A stretch of DNA of 64,000 bases from Paenibacillus catalpae (GCF_900112695.1 NZ_FOMT01000002.1:626479-690478), one strand, 5' to 3'. Shown: positions 51,912-61,061, counted from the stretch's first letter. Numbers and translations: made by a program. The notes: generated by a model not told the origin, from the sequence alone.

Positions 51912-51974
51912 TGCGCCATAAGTCCTGCTTAAATAGTATGAAAGATTGGTATAAACAATATAGAAAAATACATA

Positions 51975-52003
51975 TTGACATACCATATACATGCCAATAT
52001 AAT
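51975..52003 (+). promoter_or_regulatory. Consensus sigma-A promoter of the mannan operon
   Basis: TTGACA (51975-51980) and TATAAT (51998-52003) are both perfect and 17 bases apart. Such a strong promoter implies repression when substrate is absent. The GH125 gene starts 62 bases downstream of the -10 box. Confidence 0.93.
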
Positions 52004-52015
52004 AGCAATATCAAA

Positions 52016-52029
52016 TGAAAGCGTTTTAT
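52016..52029 (+). promoter_or_regulatory. cre-like site downstream of the mannan promoter
   Basis: TGAAAGCGTTTTAT fits the catabolite-responsive element pattern through TGAAAGCGTT and departs only near the 3' end. It lies just past the predicted start of transcription, where CcpA roadblocks act. Confidence 0.55.
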
Positions 52030-52064
52030 AAAAAGGTTTACGGAAACAAGGAGGCACAATTGTT

Positions 52065-53360
52065 ATGACACAATCGACAGAAATCCCCGCATCTTTAACG
52101 CGGCTGGTGGATCTAATCAAGGAGAAAACGCCGGATCATCCGAATTGGGCCGCTATATTTGAGAAGGCGATCCACAATACGCTGCAAACAACCATTCAGC
52201 GGATGCCGGACGGCACGACATTTGTTATAACAGGTGATATACCAGCTATGTGGCTCCGCGATTCTGCCGCTCAGCTTCGTCCGTTTCTCGTGCTGGCTTC
52301 TGAGGATGCCGATCTGGCTGATCTCATCGAAGGTCTGGTACGGAGACAAATGGCTTCGATCCTGATTGACCCTTATGCGAATGCTTTCAACAACGGGCCA
52401 ACCGGCAAAGGCCATCAGGATGATTTGACCGATACAGGCCCTGCCATCTGGGAACGCAAATACGAAATTGACTCGCTTTGCTACCCGCTGCAGCTCAGCT
52501 ATCTGCTGTGGAAAAATACCGGCCGGACCTCGCAATTCGATGACACGTTCAGACAGGCGGCAGAGGCAATCCTGAATCTATGGACGACCGAGCAAAACCA
52601 TGAAACAGCTTCGCCTTACACGTTCCAGCGCTTTAACTGCGCACCGACAGATACGCTCCTGCGTGAAGGCAAAGGGACAAAGACGGGCTATACGGGAATG
52701 ACATGGAGCGGCTTCCGCCCAAGCGACGATGCTTGTATATACGGCTATCTCATTCCAGCGAATATGTTTGCGGTTGTCGTTCTGGGCTATCTGAAGGAAA
52801 TTGCGGAGGAGGTGCTTGGCGACCAGCAGCTTGCAGCACGCGCAGCTAAGCTTGGCACGGAAATCGATCAAGGCATCCAAACCTACGGCGTAACCGAGCA
52901 TCCTCAATTTGGAAAAATTTACGCATATGAAACAGACGGATTAGGCCATTACAATTTTATGGATGATGCGAATGTGCCAAGTCTCTTATCGATTCCTTAT
53001 CTCGGCTATACCTCGGAGAAGGATCCCGTCTACCGCAATACGCGCAGCTTCGTCTTGAGCAGCAGCAACCCTTATTACTTCGAGGGAGAAGCAGCAGCCG
53101 GAATCGGCAGCCCGCATACGCCTGACCAATACATCTGGCATATTGCGCTGGCGATGCAGGGTTTAACGACGGAAGAGCGTTCCGAGAAAGAGCGGCTGCT
53201 CAGCCTCATGGAGGCGACAACGGCAGGCACCGGCTTCATGCATGAAGGGTTCCATGTAGATGATCCGTATCAGTTTAGCCGTCCGTGGTTCTCCTGGGCG
53301 AACATGATGTTCAGCGAGCTTCTGCTTGATTATTGCGGAATTAAAGTACAGACGAAATGA
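52065..53360 (+). CDS. GH125 exo-alpha-1,6-mannosidase
   Basis: The 431-residue soluble protein has the GH125 (DUF1237) signature: GDIPAMWLRDSAAQ near residue 58, a central TWSGFRPSDDACIYGYLIP, FMDDANVPSLLS and late HEGFHVDDP with FSRPWFSWANMMFSEL. Family members are inverting, metal-independent exo-mannosidases that remove alpha-1,6-linked mannose. No signal peptide is present, so it acts in the cytosol on imported manno-oligosaccharides. AAGGAGG precedes the ATG. It leads the mannan operon, followed by a binding protein, two permeases and three GH76 genes. Confidence 0.92.
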   Translation: MTQSTEIPASLTRLVDLIKEKTPDHPNWAAIFEKAIHNTLQTTIQRMPDGTTFVITGDIPAMWLRDSAAQLRPFLVLASEDADLADLIEGLVRRQMASILIDPYANAFNNGPTGKGHQDDLTDTGPAIWERKYEIDSLCYPLQLSYLLWKNTGRTSQFDDTFRQAAEAILNLWTTEQNHETASPYTFQRFNCAPTDTLLREGKGTKTGYTGMTWSGFRPSDDACIYGYLIPANMFAVVVLGYLKEIAEEVLGDQQLAARAAKLGTEIDQGIQTYGVTEHPQFGKIYAYETDGLGHYNFMDDANVPSLLSIPYLGYTSEKDPVYRNTRSFVLSSSNPYYFEGEAAAGIGSPHTPDQYIWHIALAMQGLTTEERSEKERLLSLMEATTAGTGFMHEGFHVDDPYQFSRPWFSWANMMFSELLLDYCGIKVQTK

Positions 53361-53440
53361 TAGCGGTTTCACGGAAAGACTTGCCTTAAGGCGGCTTTCT
53401 TCGAAATAGAAAGTGCAACTAAAAAAGGGAGGCATGAAAA

Positions 53441-54775
53441 GTGAAAAAATGGATCACGATGATGGCCTTGATTACGGTCGTAGCAACAGCCGGCTGCGCA
53501 AACACATCTACAAGCAGCAACGGCAACAGCAATGCGAATGCAAACAGCGGGACAAATGAGCAGACGGACAACGCATCAGGAAATGCAGGAGGCGGCAAGG
53601 CAGTTGAGATTACGTTCTGGGGTGACTGGGCTGGCGACGGCCAGAAGCAGTTCCAAACGATGGTTGATGCTTTTAACAAGTCGCAGGACAAAATCCATGT
53701 CAAATACATGCTGCAGCAGGATTTGATCACGAAATTCCTGACGGCTGCCACATCCGGCGGCGCACCGGACGTTCTGCTCTGGGACAGATGGCGTACACCG
53801 CTGTATGCACCGAAAAATGTCCTTCACCCGATCGATGATTTCATGACGCAAGACGGCTTGAACAAGGATGATTTCTACGGCGAAGCACTGAAGGAATTAA
53901 CCAATAGCGACAAGCTGTACGGTCTTCCTTTAACCGTTGACGCCCGCGCTCTTTTCTATAACAAAAAGCTTCTGAACGATGCAGGCGTAACACAGCCTCC
54001 TACGACATGGGATGAGCTTGAGCAGGCTGCGATCAAAACGACCAAATGGAATGGCAGCAAGCTTGAGGTGGCAGGCTTCTCGCTTGGCGACAATGGCCTC
54101 TTTAATATGTATCTCCAACAGGCGGGCGGCCAAATGCTGACCGAAGACGGCAAAACAAACTTTAACAATGAAAAGGGCCTGGCGGTGCTTGATTTCTGGA
54201 ACCGCATGCTGAACGACGACAAAGTGTATAAAGTCGGCTTCGAGCAAGGTCTTGGCGAAGGAACGGATGCCTTCGCGACCGGCAAGGTTGCCATGACTTA
54301 TAACGGTCCATGGATGCTCAGCACGTACAAGAAATACGGCAAAGATCTGGACTTCGGGGTTGTGCCGCCTCCGGCAGGACCAAACGGTGACAAGGGCGGC
54401 GTGATGGGCGGCTTTGGCCTTGTTATTCCGGAAGCCTCGAAGCATCAGGCAGAGGCATGGGAGTTCATCAAATGGTGGACGGCTAACAAAGACAATGCCT
54501 TGATGTGGGCAAAAACAAGTCTTAACATCCCGGGCTACAAACCGGCGCTGGATGATCCGTTCTTCCAGGATGATCCGCTTTATAAGCCGTTCCTTGATAC
54601 GCTTGAATTCGCTAAAGTTCGTCCGTCTCACCCTGGCTATTCCGTAATGGAGACTGAAGCGCTTATTCCGAACCTGGAGCTCTACCAGCAGAAGAAGCAA
54701 AACGCTGAAGATACGCTTAAGAAAGCGCAGCAGCGTGGAGACCAGCAGCTCGCAGATAACGAAGACGTGAAATAA
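53441..54775 (+). CDS. Importer D, solute-binding lipoprotein (SBP_bac_1 class)
   Basis: The 444-residue protein has a lipobox ATAGC (lipidated Cys19), then an Asn/Ser/Gly-rich linker and a MalE-like binding domain (EITFWGDWAGDGQKQF, then LYGLPLTVDARALFYNKKLL). It is about 90 residues shorter than the importer A-C proteins and of a different class, pairing with MalF/MalG-type permeases. GTG 53441 follows GGGAGG. The enclosing operon implies that alpha-1,6-manno-oligosaccharides are the ligand. Confidence 0.9.
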   Translation: MKKWITMMALITVVATAGCANTSTSSNGNSNANANSGTNEQTDNASGNAGGGKAVEITFWGDWAGDGQKQFQTMVDAFNKSQDKIHVKYMLQQDLITKFLTAATSGGAPDVLLWDRWRTPLYAPKNVLHPIDDFMTQDGLNKDDFYGEALKELTNSDKLYGLPLTVDARALFYNKKLLNDAGVTQPPTTWDELEQAAIKTTKWNGSKLEVAGFSLGDNGLFNMYLQQAGGQMLTEDGKTNFNNEKGLAVLDFWNRMLNDDKVYKVGFEQGLGEGTDAFATGKVAMTYNGPWMLSTYKKYGKDLDFGVVPPPAGPNGDKGGVMGGFGLVIPEASKHQAEAWEFIKWWTANKDNALMWAKTSLNIPGYKPALDDPFFQDDPLYKPFLDTLEFAKVRPSHPGYSVMETEALIPNLELYQQKKQNAEDTLKKAQQRGDQQLADNEDVK

Positions 54776-54805
54776 TAACGCTACTTAGCAGCACTATAAA
54801 AGGAA

Positions 54806-54835
54806 GGATAAAGGGAGGGAGACCTCCCTTTATCC
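54806..54835 (+). other. Perfect hairpin between binding protein and permease genes
   Basis: A 13-bp perfect stem (54806-54818 with 54823-54835) closes a GAGA tetraloop in the 90-base gap. No T-tract follows. Such hairpins often stabilise the binding-protein message or reduce downstream expression, giving more binding protein than permease. Confidence 0.6.
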
Positions 54836-54864
54836 CTTCTCACACAAGGAAAGGAGGAGTGCTG

Positions 54865-55752
54865 ATGTCTTCAATGGGTAAGCTGAACCAACATCAGGCC
54901 CGCATGGCCTATCTGTTTATAACGCCAACCATGCTGCTGTTTATTGCTTTTACCATTATTCCGGTCATCATGGCGCTCTATTTAAGTTTTACGAATTATG
55001 ACGTGGTGAGCCGGATGGAGTTCGTTAAATTCGACAACTACAAAAAGATGCTTGAAGATGATTTGTATTGGACGACGTTCAAGAACGTATTCTTCTACGC
55101 GGTCGTCTTTGTACCGCTGAATATCATCATTTCCTTGCTGCTTGCCATGCTGCTTAACTTCAAGCGGTTTGGCGTCAAGCTGTTCCGCACAATGAACTAT
55201 CTCCCGACGCTGACTTCTTCTGTGGCGGCGGCAACCGTTTGGATCTGGCTGCTTCATCCGGAATTCGGACTTGTCAATAACCTGCTAAGTTATGTCGGAA
55301 TTACAGGTCCGGCATGGCTCGCTCAGACGGAGACGGCGATGTTCTCCATTATTATGGTGACCTTATGGCAGTCGGTGGGCTCCAATATGGTCATCTATAT
55401 TGCCGGCCTGCAAGGCGTACCGGACTATTTGTATGAATCCGCGAAGCTGGATGGGGCAACGGCTTTCGACCGGTTCCGCTACATTACATGGCCGCAGCTT
55501 CGGCCGACAACCTTCCTTGTCAGCACGATGGCGATTATCGGGGCGCTTCAGATGTTTGACCAGGCCTTTGTTCTGACGCAAGGCGGTCCGGGCAACGTGA
55601 CTAAGACGCCGGTATACCTGATTTACAATCAGGGCTTCAACCAGCTCAAGATGGGTTATGCTTCAGCCCAGGCATTCGTGCTGGCAGTGGCGATTCTGAT
55701 CTTTTCTTTCATTAACATGCGCATTAACAAATCCGAAGAACCAATTGTGTAA
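54865..55752 (+). CDS. Importer D, permease 1 (MalF/UgpA-type)
   Basis: The 295-residue permease has six helices and the EAA motif DYLYESAKLDGATAFDRF. ATG 54865 follows AGGAGG; a GTG two codons earlier overlaps this site. It lies 12 bases before permease 2 and pairs with it in the channel for the mannan fragments. Confidence 0.9.
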   Translation: MSSMGKLNQHQARMAYLFITPTMLLFIAFTIIPVIMALYLSFTNYDVVSRMEFVKFDNYKKMLEDDLYWTTFKNVFFYAVVFVPLNIIISLLLAMLLNFKRFGVKLFRTMNYLPTLTSSVAAATVWIWLLHPEFGLVNNLLSYVGITGPAWLAQTETAMFSIIMVTLWQSVGSNMVIYIAGLQGVPDYLYESAKLDGATAFDRFRYITWPQLRPTTFLVSTMAIIGALQMFDQAFVLTQGGPGNVTKTPVYLIYNQGFNQLKMGYASAQAFVLAVAILIFSFINMRINKSEEPIV

Positions 55753-55764
55753 GGAGGCAAGCAT

Positions 55765-56688
55765 ATGTCACAGCCAACTGTTACATCTGTTACAACGCGT
55801 ACGCCTAAGCTGCCTTCTTACGCCGTAAGAAAGGTAGTGGCGACCGTATTGTTCTATGTCGTCACGGTAGCCATAGCAATAGCGATGTTTTTACCTTTTT
55901 TCTGGAGTCTGATCACATCGTTCAAACCAAGTAATGAAATCTTCGCGGTGCCGATCAAGTGGATTCCGTCAACGCTTACTTTGGAGCATTACAAAGCGGC
56001 GTTTACAACGGTGCCGTTTGCCGGATATTTCGCCAACTCGTTTATCCTGGCCACGGCCGGAGTGTTATGTAATTTATTCTTTGGTTCCATCAGCGGCTAC
56101 GCCTTTGCCAAGCTGAACTTCAAGATGAGTAAGCCGCTCTTCCGTATATTGCTGGCGGCGATGATGATTCCTGGGATCGTGACGATGATCCCGAGCTTCT
56201 ACGTGCTGAAGCATTTTCCGCTTATCGGCGGCAATGACATTCTAGGAGGCGGAGGCAACGGCTTCCTGAATTCCTTCTGGGGGATTATCCTGCCGGGAGC
56301 ATCGGGTTCCTTCGCGGTCTTCTTCATGCGGCAGTTCTTCCTGACACTGCCTTCCGACATGATGGAGATGGCGCGGATCGAGGGCGCCGGAGAGTTTCGT
56401 ATTTTCTGGAATATCTACCTGCCGCTAACGAAGCCGGCGCTTGCGACGCTCGCTATCTTCACCTTCCAGGGAGGCTGGAATAACTTCCTGTGGCCGATGA
56501 TCATCCTGAATGATCCGGCTAAAGCGACGATACAGATGGGACTGCAGGCTTTCTCGTTTAACCATCAGACCGACTTCGGGCCAATGATGGCGGGGGCGCT
56601 CATTGCGATTTTACCGATTCTCGTCTTGTTCCTCCTGCTTCAGAAGTATTTTGTGCAAGGTATTGCGTTTACGGGAACTAAAGGATAA
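55765..56688 (+). CDS. Importer D, permease 2 (MalG/UgpE-type)
   Basis: The 307-residue permease has six helices, the EAA motif SDMMEMARIEGAGEFRIFWNI, shown in part here, and the end LLQKYFVQGIAFTGTKG. It follows permease 1 after 12 bases with AAGGAGG as ribosome binding site. No ATPase gene is in the operon. Confidence 0.9.
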   Translation: MSQPTVTSVTTRTPKLPSYAVRKVVATVLFYVVTVAIAIAMFLPFFWSLITSFKPSNEIFAVPIKWIPSTLTLEHYKAAFTTVPFAGYFANSFILATAGVLCNLFFGSISGYAFAKLNFKMSKPLFRILLAAMMIPGIVTMIPSFYVLKHFPLIGGNDILGGGGNGFLNSFWGIILPGASGSFAVFFMRQFFLTLPSDMMEMARIEGAGEFRIFWNIYLPLTKPALATLAIFTFQGGWNNFLWPMIILNDPAKATIQMGLQAFSFNHQTDFGPMMAGALIAILPILVLFLLLQKYFVQGIAFTGTKG

Positions 56689-56703
56689 GCGGGGGAATCG
56701 ATT

Positions 56704-57858
56704 TTGTTGCAAAAGAAGCTGATAGCCGGAGTGGCAGTGCTGCTTATTATGGCGGCGGCTGTCATCTGGCAGCTGTCGCAGAAGGACGGGCCTTCCGCTT
56801 CCTCCGCCTTGTGGCAGGAGCGGGCAGACGAGGCGCAGCTGGAACTGGCTGCTTCGTTCTGGGATGAGAAACGCAGTTTGTTCAACAATGCCGCGCCGTG
56901 TATTGCGCAGCTGTGCACCGACCCTTTCAATTACTGGTGGCTGGCTCATGCGGTTGATGTGCTTGTTGATGGATATGAGCGTACAGATGATAAACGATTT
57001 ACCGAGCAGATTGCCAAGCTTTATCAGGGATTGCTGGACCGTAATGCCGGAGTCATGATTAACGATTACTACGATGATATGGAATGGATGGCCCTTGCCT
57101 GGCTGAGAGCCTATGACGCAACCAAGGATGAGCGGTATAAGCAGGCTTCGCTTGATCTGTGGGAGGAAATCAAAGGCGGCTGGAACGATGAGATGGGCGG
57201 TGGCATCGCCTGGCGCAAGGAGCAGATCGATTACAAGAATACACCTGCGAATGCACCCGCTGTTATCCTGGCAGCACGGCTGTATGGACATTTTCATAAC
57301 GAAGAAGATCTGGAATGGGCCAAGAAGATTTACGACTGGCAAAAGAAAACGCTTGTTGATCCGGAAACCGGACTTGTGTGGGACGGCATTAACCGGACTG
57401 GTGACGGCAATATCGATAAGGACTGGCAGTTCACGTACGGCCAAGGCGTGTACATCGGGGCTGGCACCGAGCTGTACCGCGCAACAGAAGAGCAGGCGTA
57501 TCTGGAGGATGCCCGCCTGACGGCGGCTAATCTGAAGAACATGTTCCTGACTCCGGCTACCGGCATGCTTCCTTCGGAAGGCGAAGGGGACGGAGGCTTA
57601 TTTAAGGGCGTACTAGTCCGCTATTTAGGTGAACTCATTGCCGCAGATCCGGGTAATCCAAAGCGGAAGGAACTGATCGGCATGCTTAAGACGAATGCCG
57701 ACAGCTTATGGCAATACGGCAAAGCAGAAGACAAAGCGTTGTTCAGCTATTCATGGACACAGACGCCGGACGCCGTGGTGCAATTAAGCACGGAATTAAG
57801 CGGAATCATGCTGCTCGAGCAGATGGCCGTATTAGAGAAAAACGGACAATTAGATTAG
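56704..57858 (+). CDS. GH76 alpha-1,6-mannanase, membrane-anchored copy
   Basis: The 384-residue protein starts with a hydrophobic segment (about 5-24) without a lipobox Cys or clear cleavage site, so it is probably anchored to the outer face of the membrane. The GH76 domain follows, with the catalytic Asp pair in YYDDMEWMALAWLRAY, a YKNTPANAP loop and FTYGQGVYIGAGTELY. GH76 enzymes cut internal alpha-1,6-mannosidic bonds of fungal mannan backbones. The start is TTG 56704 or 56707, after GGGGGAA. Two further GH76 genes follow directly. It also has the Cys-x4-Cys before the WWLAHAVD block that the sister genes share. Confidence 0.88.
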   Translation: MLQKKLIAGVAVLLIMAAAVIWQLSQKDGPSASSALWQERADEAQLELAASFWDEKRSLFNNAAPCIAQLCTDPFNYWWLAHAVDVLVDGYERTDDKRFTEQIAKLYQGLLDRNAGVMINDYYDDMEWMALAWLRAYDATKDERYKQASLDLWEEIKGGWNDEMGGGIAWRKEQIDYKNTPANAPAVILAARLYGHFHNEEDLEWAKKIYDWQKKTLVDPETGLVWDGINRTGDGNIDKDWQFTYGQGVYIGAGTELYRATEEQAYLEDARLTAANLKNMFLTPATGMLPSEGEGDGGLFKGVLVRYLGELIAADPGNPKRKELIGMLKTNADSLWQYGKAEDKALFSYSWTQTPDAVVQLSTELSGIMLLEQMAVLEKNGQLD

Positions 57859-57885
57859 GCAGAAGATACGGGGAGAGTGAGAGCT

Positions 57886-58950
57886 ATGATGTGGGCAGCA
57901 AGGGCGGAAGAAGCGCAGCAGGCATTGGAGCAGTTATATTGGAATCCATCGATTAACATGTACGACATTGAGATCCCATGCCCGGACGGTGCTTGCAATA
58001 CGATTTTTCATTACTGGTGGATGGCGCATGCGGTAGATGCACTGGCGGACGGATTGAACCGCACGGGCAGCCCGGCTTACCGGGAGCGGCTCGATGCTTT
58101 CTATGAAGGTATTCTGCAGCGCAACGAAGGGGCTTGGCCAAATGAGCTGTATGACGACATGGAATGGATGGCGATTGCCTGGCTGAGGGCTTATCAGGCA
58201 ACGGGAGTGGAGAAGTATAAGGCGGCGGCCCTCCTATTATGGGACGATATCCAGACCGGATGGAATGATCATGCGGGCGGAGGAATCGCTTGGCAGAAAT
58301 CGCAGCTGGATTATAAAAACACCCCTGCGAATGCTCCTGCCGCCATTCTGGCAGCACGTCTGTATCAAGCGTTTGGCAGGGAAGAAGATTTGGCTTGGGC
58401 AAACAACATTTATAACTGGCTGAAGGCTAAGCTTGTTGATCCGGCTACCGGCTTTGTGTGGGATGGCATGAACCGTACCGGAGACGGCTCGATCGATAAG
58501 GACTGGAAATTTACGTACTGTCAGGGCGTCTTTATTGGTGCGGGAGTAGAATTGTACCGGATTACGGGAGACGCGGGTTATTTGCAGGATGCCGAGCGCA
58601 CGGCAAAGGCAGCCCAAGATGAACTGCTGCGCGGCGGATTATGGCCTGATGAAGGCAACGGGGACGGCGGATTGTTCAAAGGCATTCTTGTTCGTTATCT
58701 TGGAGAGCTTGCATCCGTATCGGCGGAGAGGGCAGAGCTGGCGCAGCTTCTGGAGCAGCAGGGGCAGACGCTTTGGGCGCAAGGCGCTGATCCGGCGCGC
58801 AAGGTATTCAGCACGTCCTGGGGTGTTCAGCCGGAAGAGCGCGTTACACTCAGCACGCAGCTGAGCGGCATTATGCTGCTGGAGCAGCTTGCGCTGCTGG
58901 AGAAGCGCGGTCTGACAAGCGAGGCACAAACAGAGGAGGTACAGTCATAA
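57886..58950 (+). CDS. GH76 alpha-1,6-mannanase, cytoplasmic copy 1
   Basis: The 354-residue protein lacks a signal peptide and is all GH76 domain: Cys-x4-Cys before YWWMAHAVDALADGL, catalytic pair in LYDDMEWMAIAWLRAY, YKNTPANAPAAILAAR and FTYCQGVFIGAG. It is a close paralogue of its neighbours. I place the start at ATG 57886, after GGGGAGA; the GTG at 57877 abuts that site. Its stop codon overlaps the start of the next gene by one base. It probably trims imported manno-oligosaccharides for the GH125 enzyme. Confidence 0.88.
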   Translation: MMWAARAEEAQQALEQLYWNPSINMYDIEIPCPDGACNTIFHYWWMAHAVDALADGLNRTGSPAYRERLDAFYEGILQRNEGAWPNELYDDMEWMAIAWLRAYQATGVEKYKAAALLLWDDIQTGWNDHAGGGIAWQKSQLDYKNTPANAPAAILAARLYQAFGREEDLAWANNIYNWLKAKLVDPATGFVWDGMNRTGDGSIDKDWKFTYCQGVFIGAGVELYRITGDAGYLQDAERTAKAAQDELLRGGLWPDEGNGDGGLFKGILVRYLGELASVSAERAELAQLLEQQGQTLWAQGADPARKVFSTSWGVQPEERVTLSTQLSGIMLLEQLALLEKRGLTSEAQTEEVQS

Positions 58951-60008
58951 TGGCAGCACAAGGCATATGGGCGGAACGCGCGGCGGCCGCGCAGCAAGAC
59001 TTCAAGCGTTTGTTCTGGAATGAAGAACGCGGCGTAATGGATCAGGTGGTTCCCTGCAGAGGGACCTGCAACGACCACTGGATTTATTGGTGGCATGCGC
59101 ATGTGGTAGATGTGCTGGTCGATGCGCTTCAGCGCACGGAAGCAAGCGAGGATGAGGTGCTGCTGGAGCGGGCATTCCGCGGCGCGAAGAAGTGGAACGG
59201 CGACACGCTTCTGCATAATTACTATGATGATATGGAATGGATGGCGTTGGCGCTGCTGCGTGCCTATCGGACGACAGGGAAGCCCTTCTATAAGGAAGGC
59301 GCGCTTGAGCTGTGGGAAGACATCAAGACGGCCTGGAACGACAATATGGGCGGCGGCATGGCTTGGAAGAAGGATCAGCTGGATTACAAGAATACGCCGG
59401 CTAATGCTCCTGCCTCTATTTTGGCTGCCCGAATCTATCAAATGGACCGCCGGGAAGAAGATTTGGAGTGGGCTTTACGAATTTATCAATTCAACAAGGA
59501 ACGGCTTGTTGATCCGGAGACCGGCTTTGTCTGGGACGGCATGAACCGGCTTGGCGACGGCCAGATCGATTATGACTGGAAATACACGTATTGCCAAGGC
59601 GTATTTATTGGCGCCGGCATTGAGTTGTATAACTGTACCGGGGATGAGAACTATCTGGTTGATGCACAGAGAACCGCAGCAGCAACCGTCCAGGAACTGG
59701 TAGATCCAGAGACGGGCATGCTGCCGCGCGAAGGAAATGATGATTGCGGGCTCTTCAAAGGAATTCTTATCCGTTATCTCGTTAATCTCATCCACATTCA
59801 GCCTGATTTGGCGCTGCCATGGGTTAATCTGATCCGGCATAATGCCATCTCTTTATGGGAGCAGGGTCGTTCAGAGGCCGGATTGTTCAGCTTGTCCTGG
59901 GCAGGAGAGCCGGAGCCGGAAGTCCAGCTCAGCGGCCAGCTTAGCGGAGTTATGCTGCTTGAAGCGATGGCGGAGCTGGAGAGAACGAAAGTCCTCGAGT
60001 CTAAGTAA
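58950..60008 (+). CDS. GH76 alpha-1,6-mannanase, cytoplasmic copy 2
   Basis: The 352-residue paralogue lacks a signal peptide. It has Cys-x3-Cys before YWWHAHVVDVLVDAL, catalytic pair in YYDDMEWMALALLRAY, YKNTPANAPASILAAR and FTYCQGVF-like YTYCQGVFIGAG. Its ATG shares the last base of the previous stop codon, with AGGAGG 10 bases upstream, so translation is coupled. Divergence from copy 1, for example DCGLFKG for DGGLFKG, suggests different chain-length or side-chain preferences. It ends the operon 5 bases before the convergent AraC gene. Confidence 0.88.
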   Translation: MAAQGIWAERAAAAQQDFKRLFWNEERGVMDQVVPCRGTCNDHWIYWWHAHVVDVLVDALQRTEASEDEVLLERAFRGAKKWNGDTLLHNYYDDMEWMALALLRAYRTTGKPFYKEGALELWEDIKTAWNDNMGGGMAWKKDQLDYKNTPANAPASILAARIYQMDRREEDLEWALRIYQFNKERLVDPETGFVWDGMNRLGDGQIDYDWKYTYCQGVFIGAGIELYNCTGDENYLVDAQRTAAATVQELVDPETGMLPREGNDDCGLFKGILIRYLVNLIHIQPDLALPWVNLIRHNAISLWEQGRSEAGLFSLSWAGEPEPEVQLSGQLSGVMLLEAMAELERTKVLESK

Positions 60009-60012
60009 AGGG

Positions 60013-60876
60013 CTAGTGCTGCTGCCGGTACTGCAAGCGGAATTGCTTTGGGGTCTTGCCGGTACGCCTGTGGAAGCAGCGGACGAAATACGGGAAGGAG
60101 CCAAAGCCTGTCTCTTCCGCAATAGCGCCAACGGGATCATTCGTATGAATGAGCAGCCGTTTCGCTTGTTCAATCCGAAATTGGGTTACATAGTCTAGCG
60201 GCGTGCAGCCAAACGTTCTTTTCATGCATAAGGCGATATAGTTCGGATGAAAATGCAGCTCCTCCGCCATCCGCTTATAACTGAGCGGGTCGCGGTAAGA
60301 TTTGCGCAAATAGAGAGCCGCCTCCTCGGCAAGCTGAAGATGAGAGCTTTGTGCCGTATCTTCCTTGCTGTCCTCCTGTAGACGAAGCAGAATAGCGTGG
60401 AACTGCTGCTGCTCTTGCCAGCGGGAGTTGCCGGAGGGGTTCTCATACAGCCGAAGGAGCTCGCCGAATTGCTCTTCCGTCAGCCCAAGGCTTTGTACCG
60501 AGCCTGATCGCGGCAAATAAAACGAGAAATACTCAATAGGGGAATAGAGAGGCTCCTGCTCAGGCGGCAGGGGCTCTTTTTCGTAGGGCTCGGGATGCCA
60601 CTGTCCGGTTGTTTGAAAATGCAGCCAGTAGAAATGCGTCTCTTCCTTGCAGGGCGAGACGGTGTGATGCTCCAAATCCGGGCGCAGTATGCCGAAATGG
60701 CCGGCTGGCAAGGTGAGCTCATGCTCCCCTTCCATCAAATATAAACAGCCTCTGGTCACGAACAAGAGGTCAAATACGCCAATGCTGCTGCGACCTGGAT
60801 GCTTCCTGCCGATGCTGTACGTATCTTGGCCAATCTGGATGAAGTGGGGCATAGGCGGACATTCAAAATGAAACAT
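60013..60876 (-). CDS. AraC-family regulator with cupin-type sensor
   Basis: The 287-residue protein has an N-terminal AraC ligand-binding barrel (about 25-130: GCLYLMEGEHELTLPAGHFGIL) and a double HTH at about 190-285 (SYKRMAEELHFHPNYIALCMK and IAEETGFGSFPYFVRCFHR). ATG 60876 has AGGAGA 6 bases upstream; the ATG five codons earlier overlaps that site. It is divergent from the GH127 gene, with 185 bases between them, and likely regulates it. Its stop is 5 bases from the end of the convergent GH76 gene, with no clear terminator between them. Confidence 0.88.
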   Translation of the reverse strand: MFHFECPPMPHFIQIGQDTYSIGRKHPGRSSIGVFDLLFVTRGCLYLMEGEHELTLPAGHFGILRPDLEHHTVSPCKEETHFYWLHFQTTGQWHPEPYEKEPLPPEQEPLYSPIEYFSFYLPRSGSVQSLGLTEEQFGELLRLYENPSGNSRWQEQQQFHAILLRLQEDSKEDTAQSSHLQLAEEAALYLRKSYRDPLSYKRMAEELHFHPNYIALCMKRTFGCTPLDYVTQFRIEQAKRLLIHTNDPVGAIAEETGFGSFPYFVRCFHRRTGKTPKQFRLQYRQQH

Positions 60877-61061
60877 TATGATTCTCCTCATATTGCGGAA
60901 TTATGGTTCCAGTATAAGTAAATACAAGGGATTCGTAAATATGTGAATATTCCTATTATGTTGTAATCGGATAAATAGTAGTTGCGATTGTCTATCCAGC
61001 GGCAGGCGGCTATAGTGGTATATTCGAAGGAGTTGCAACAGAACAAGGAGGGAATCTAACA

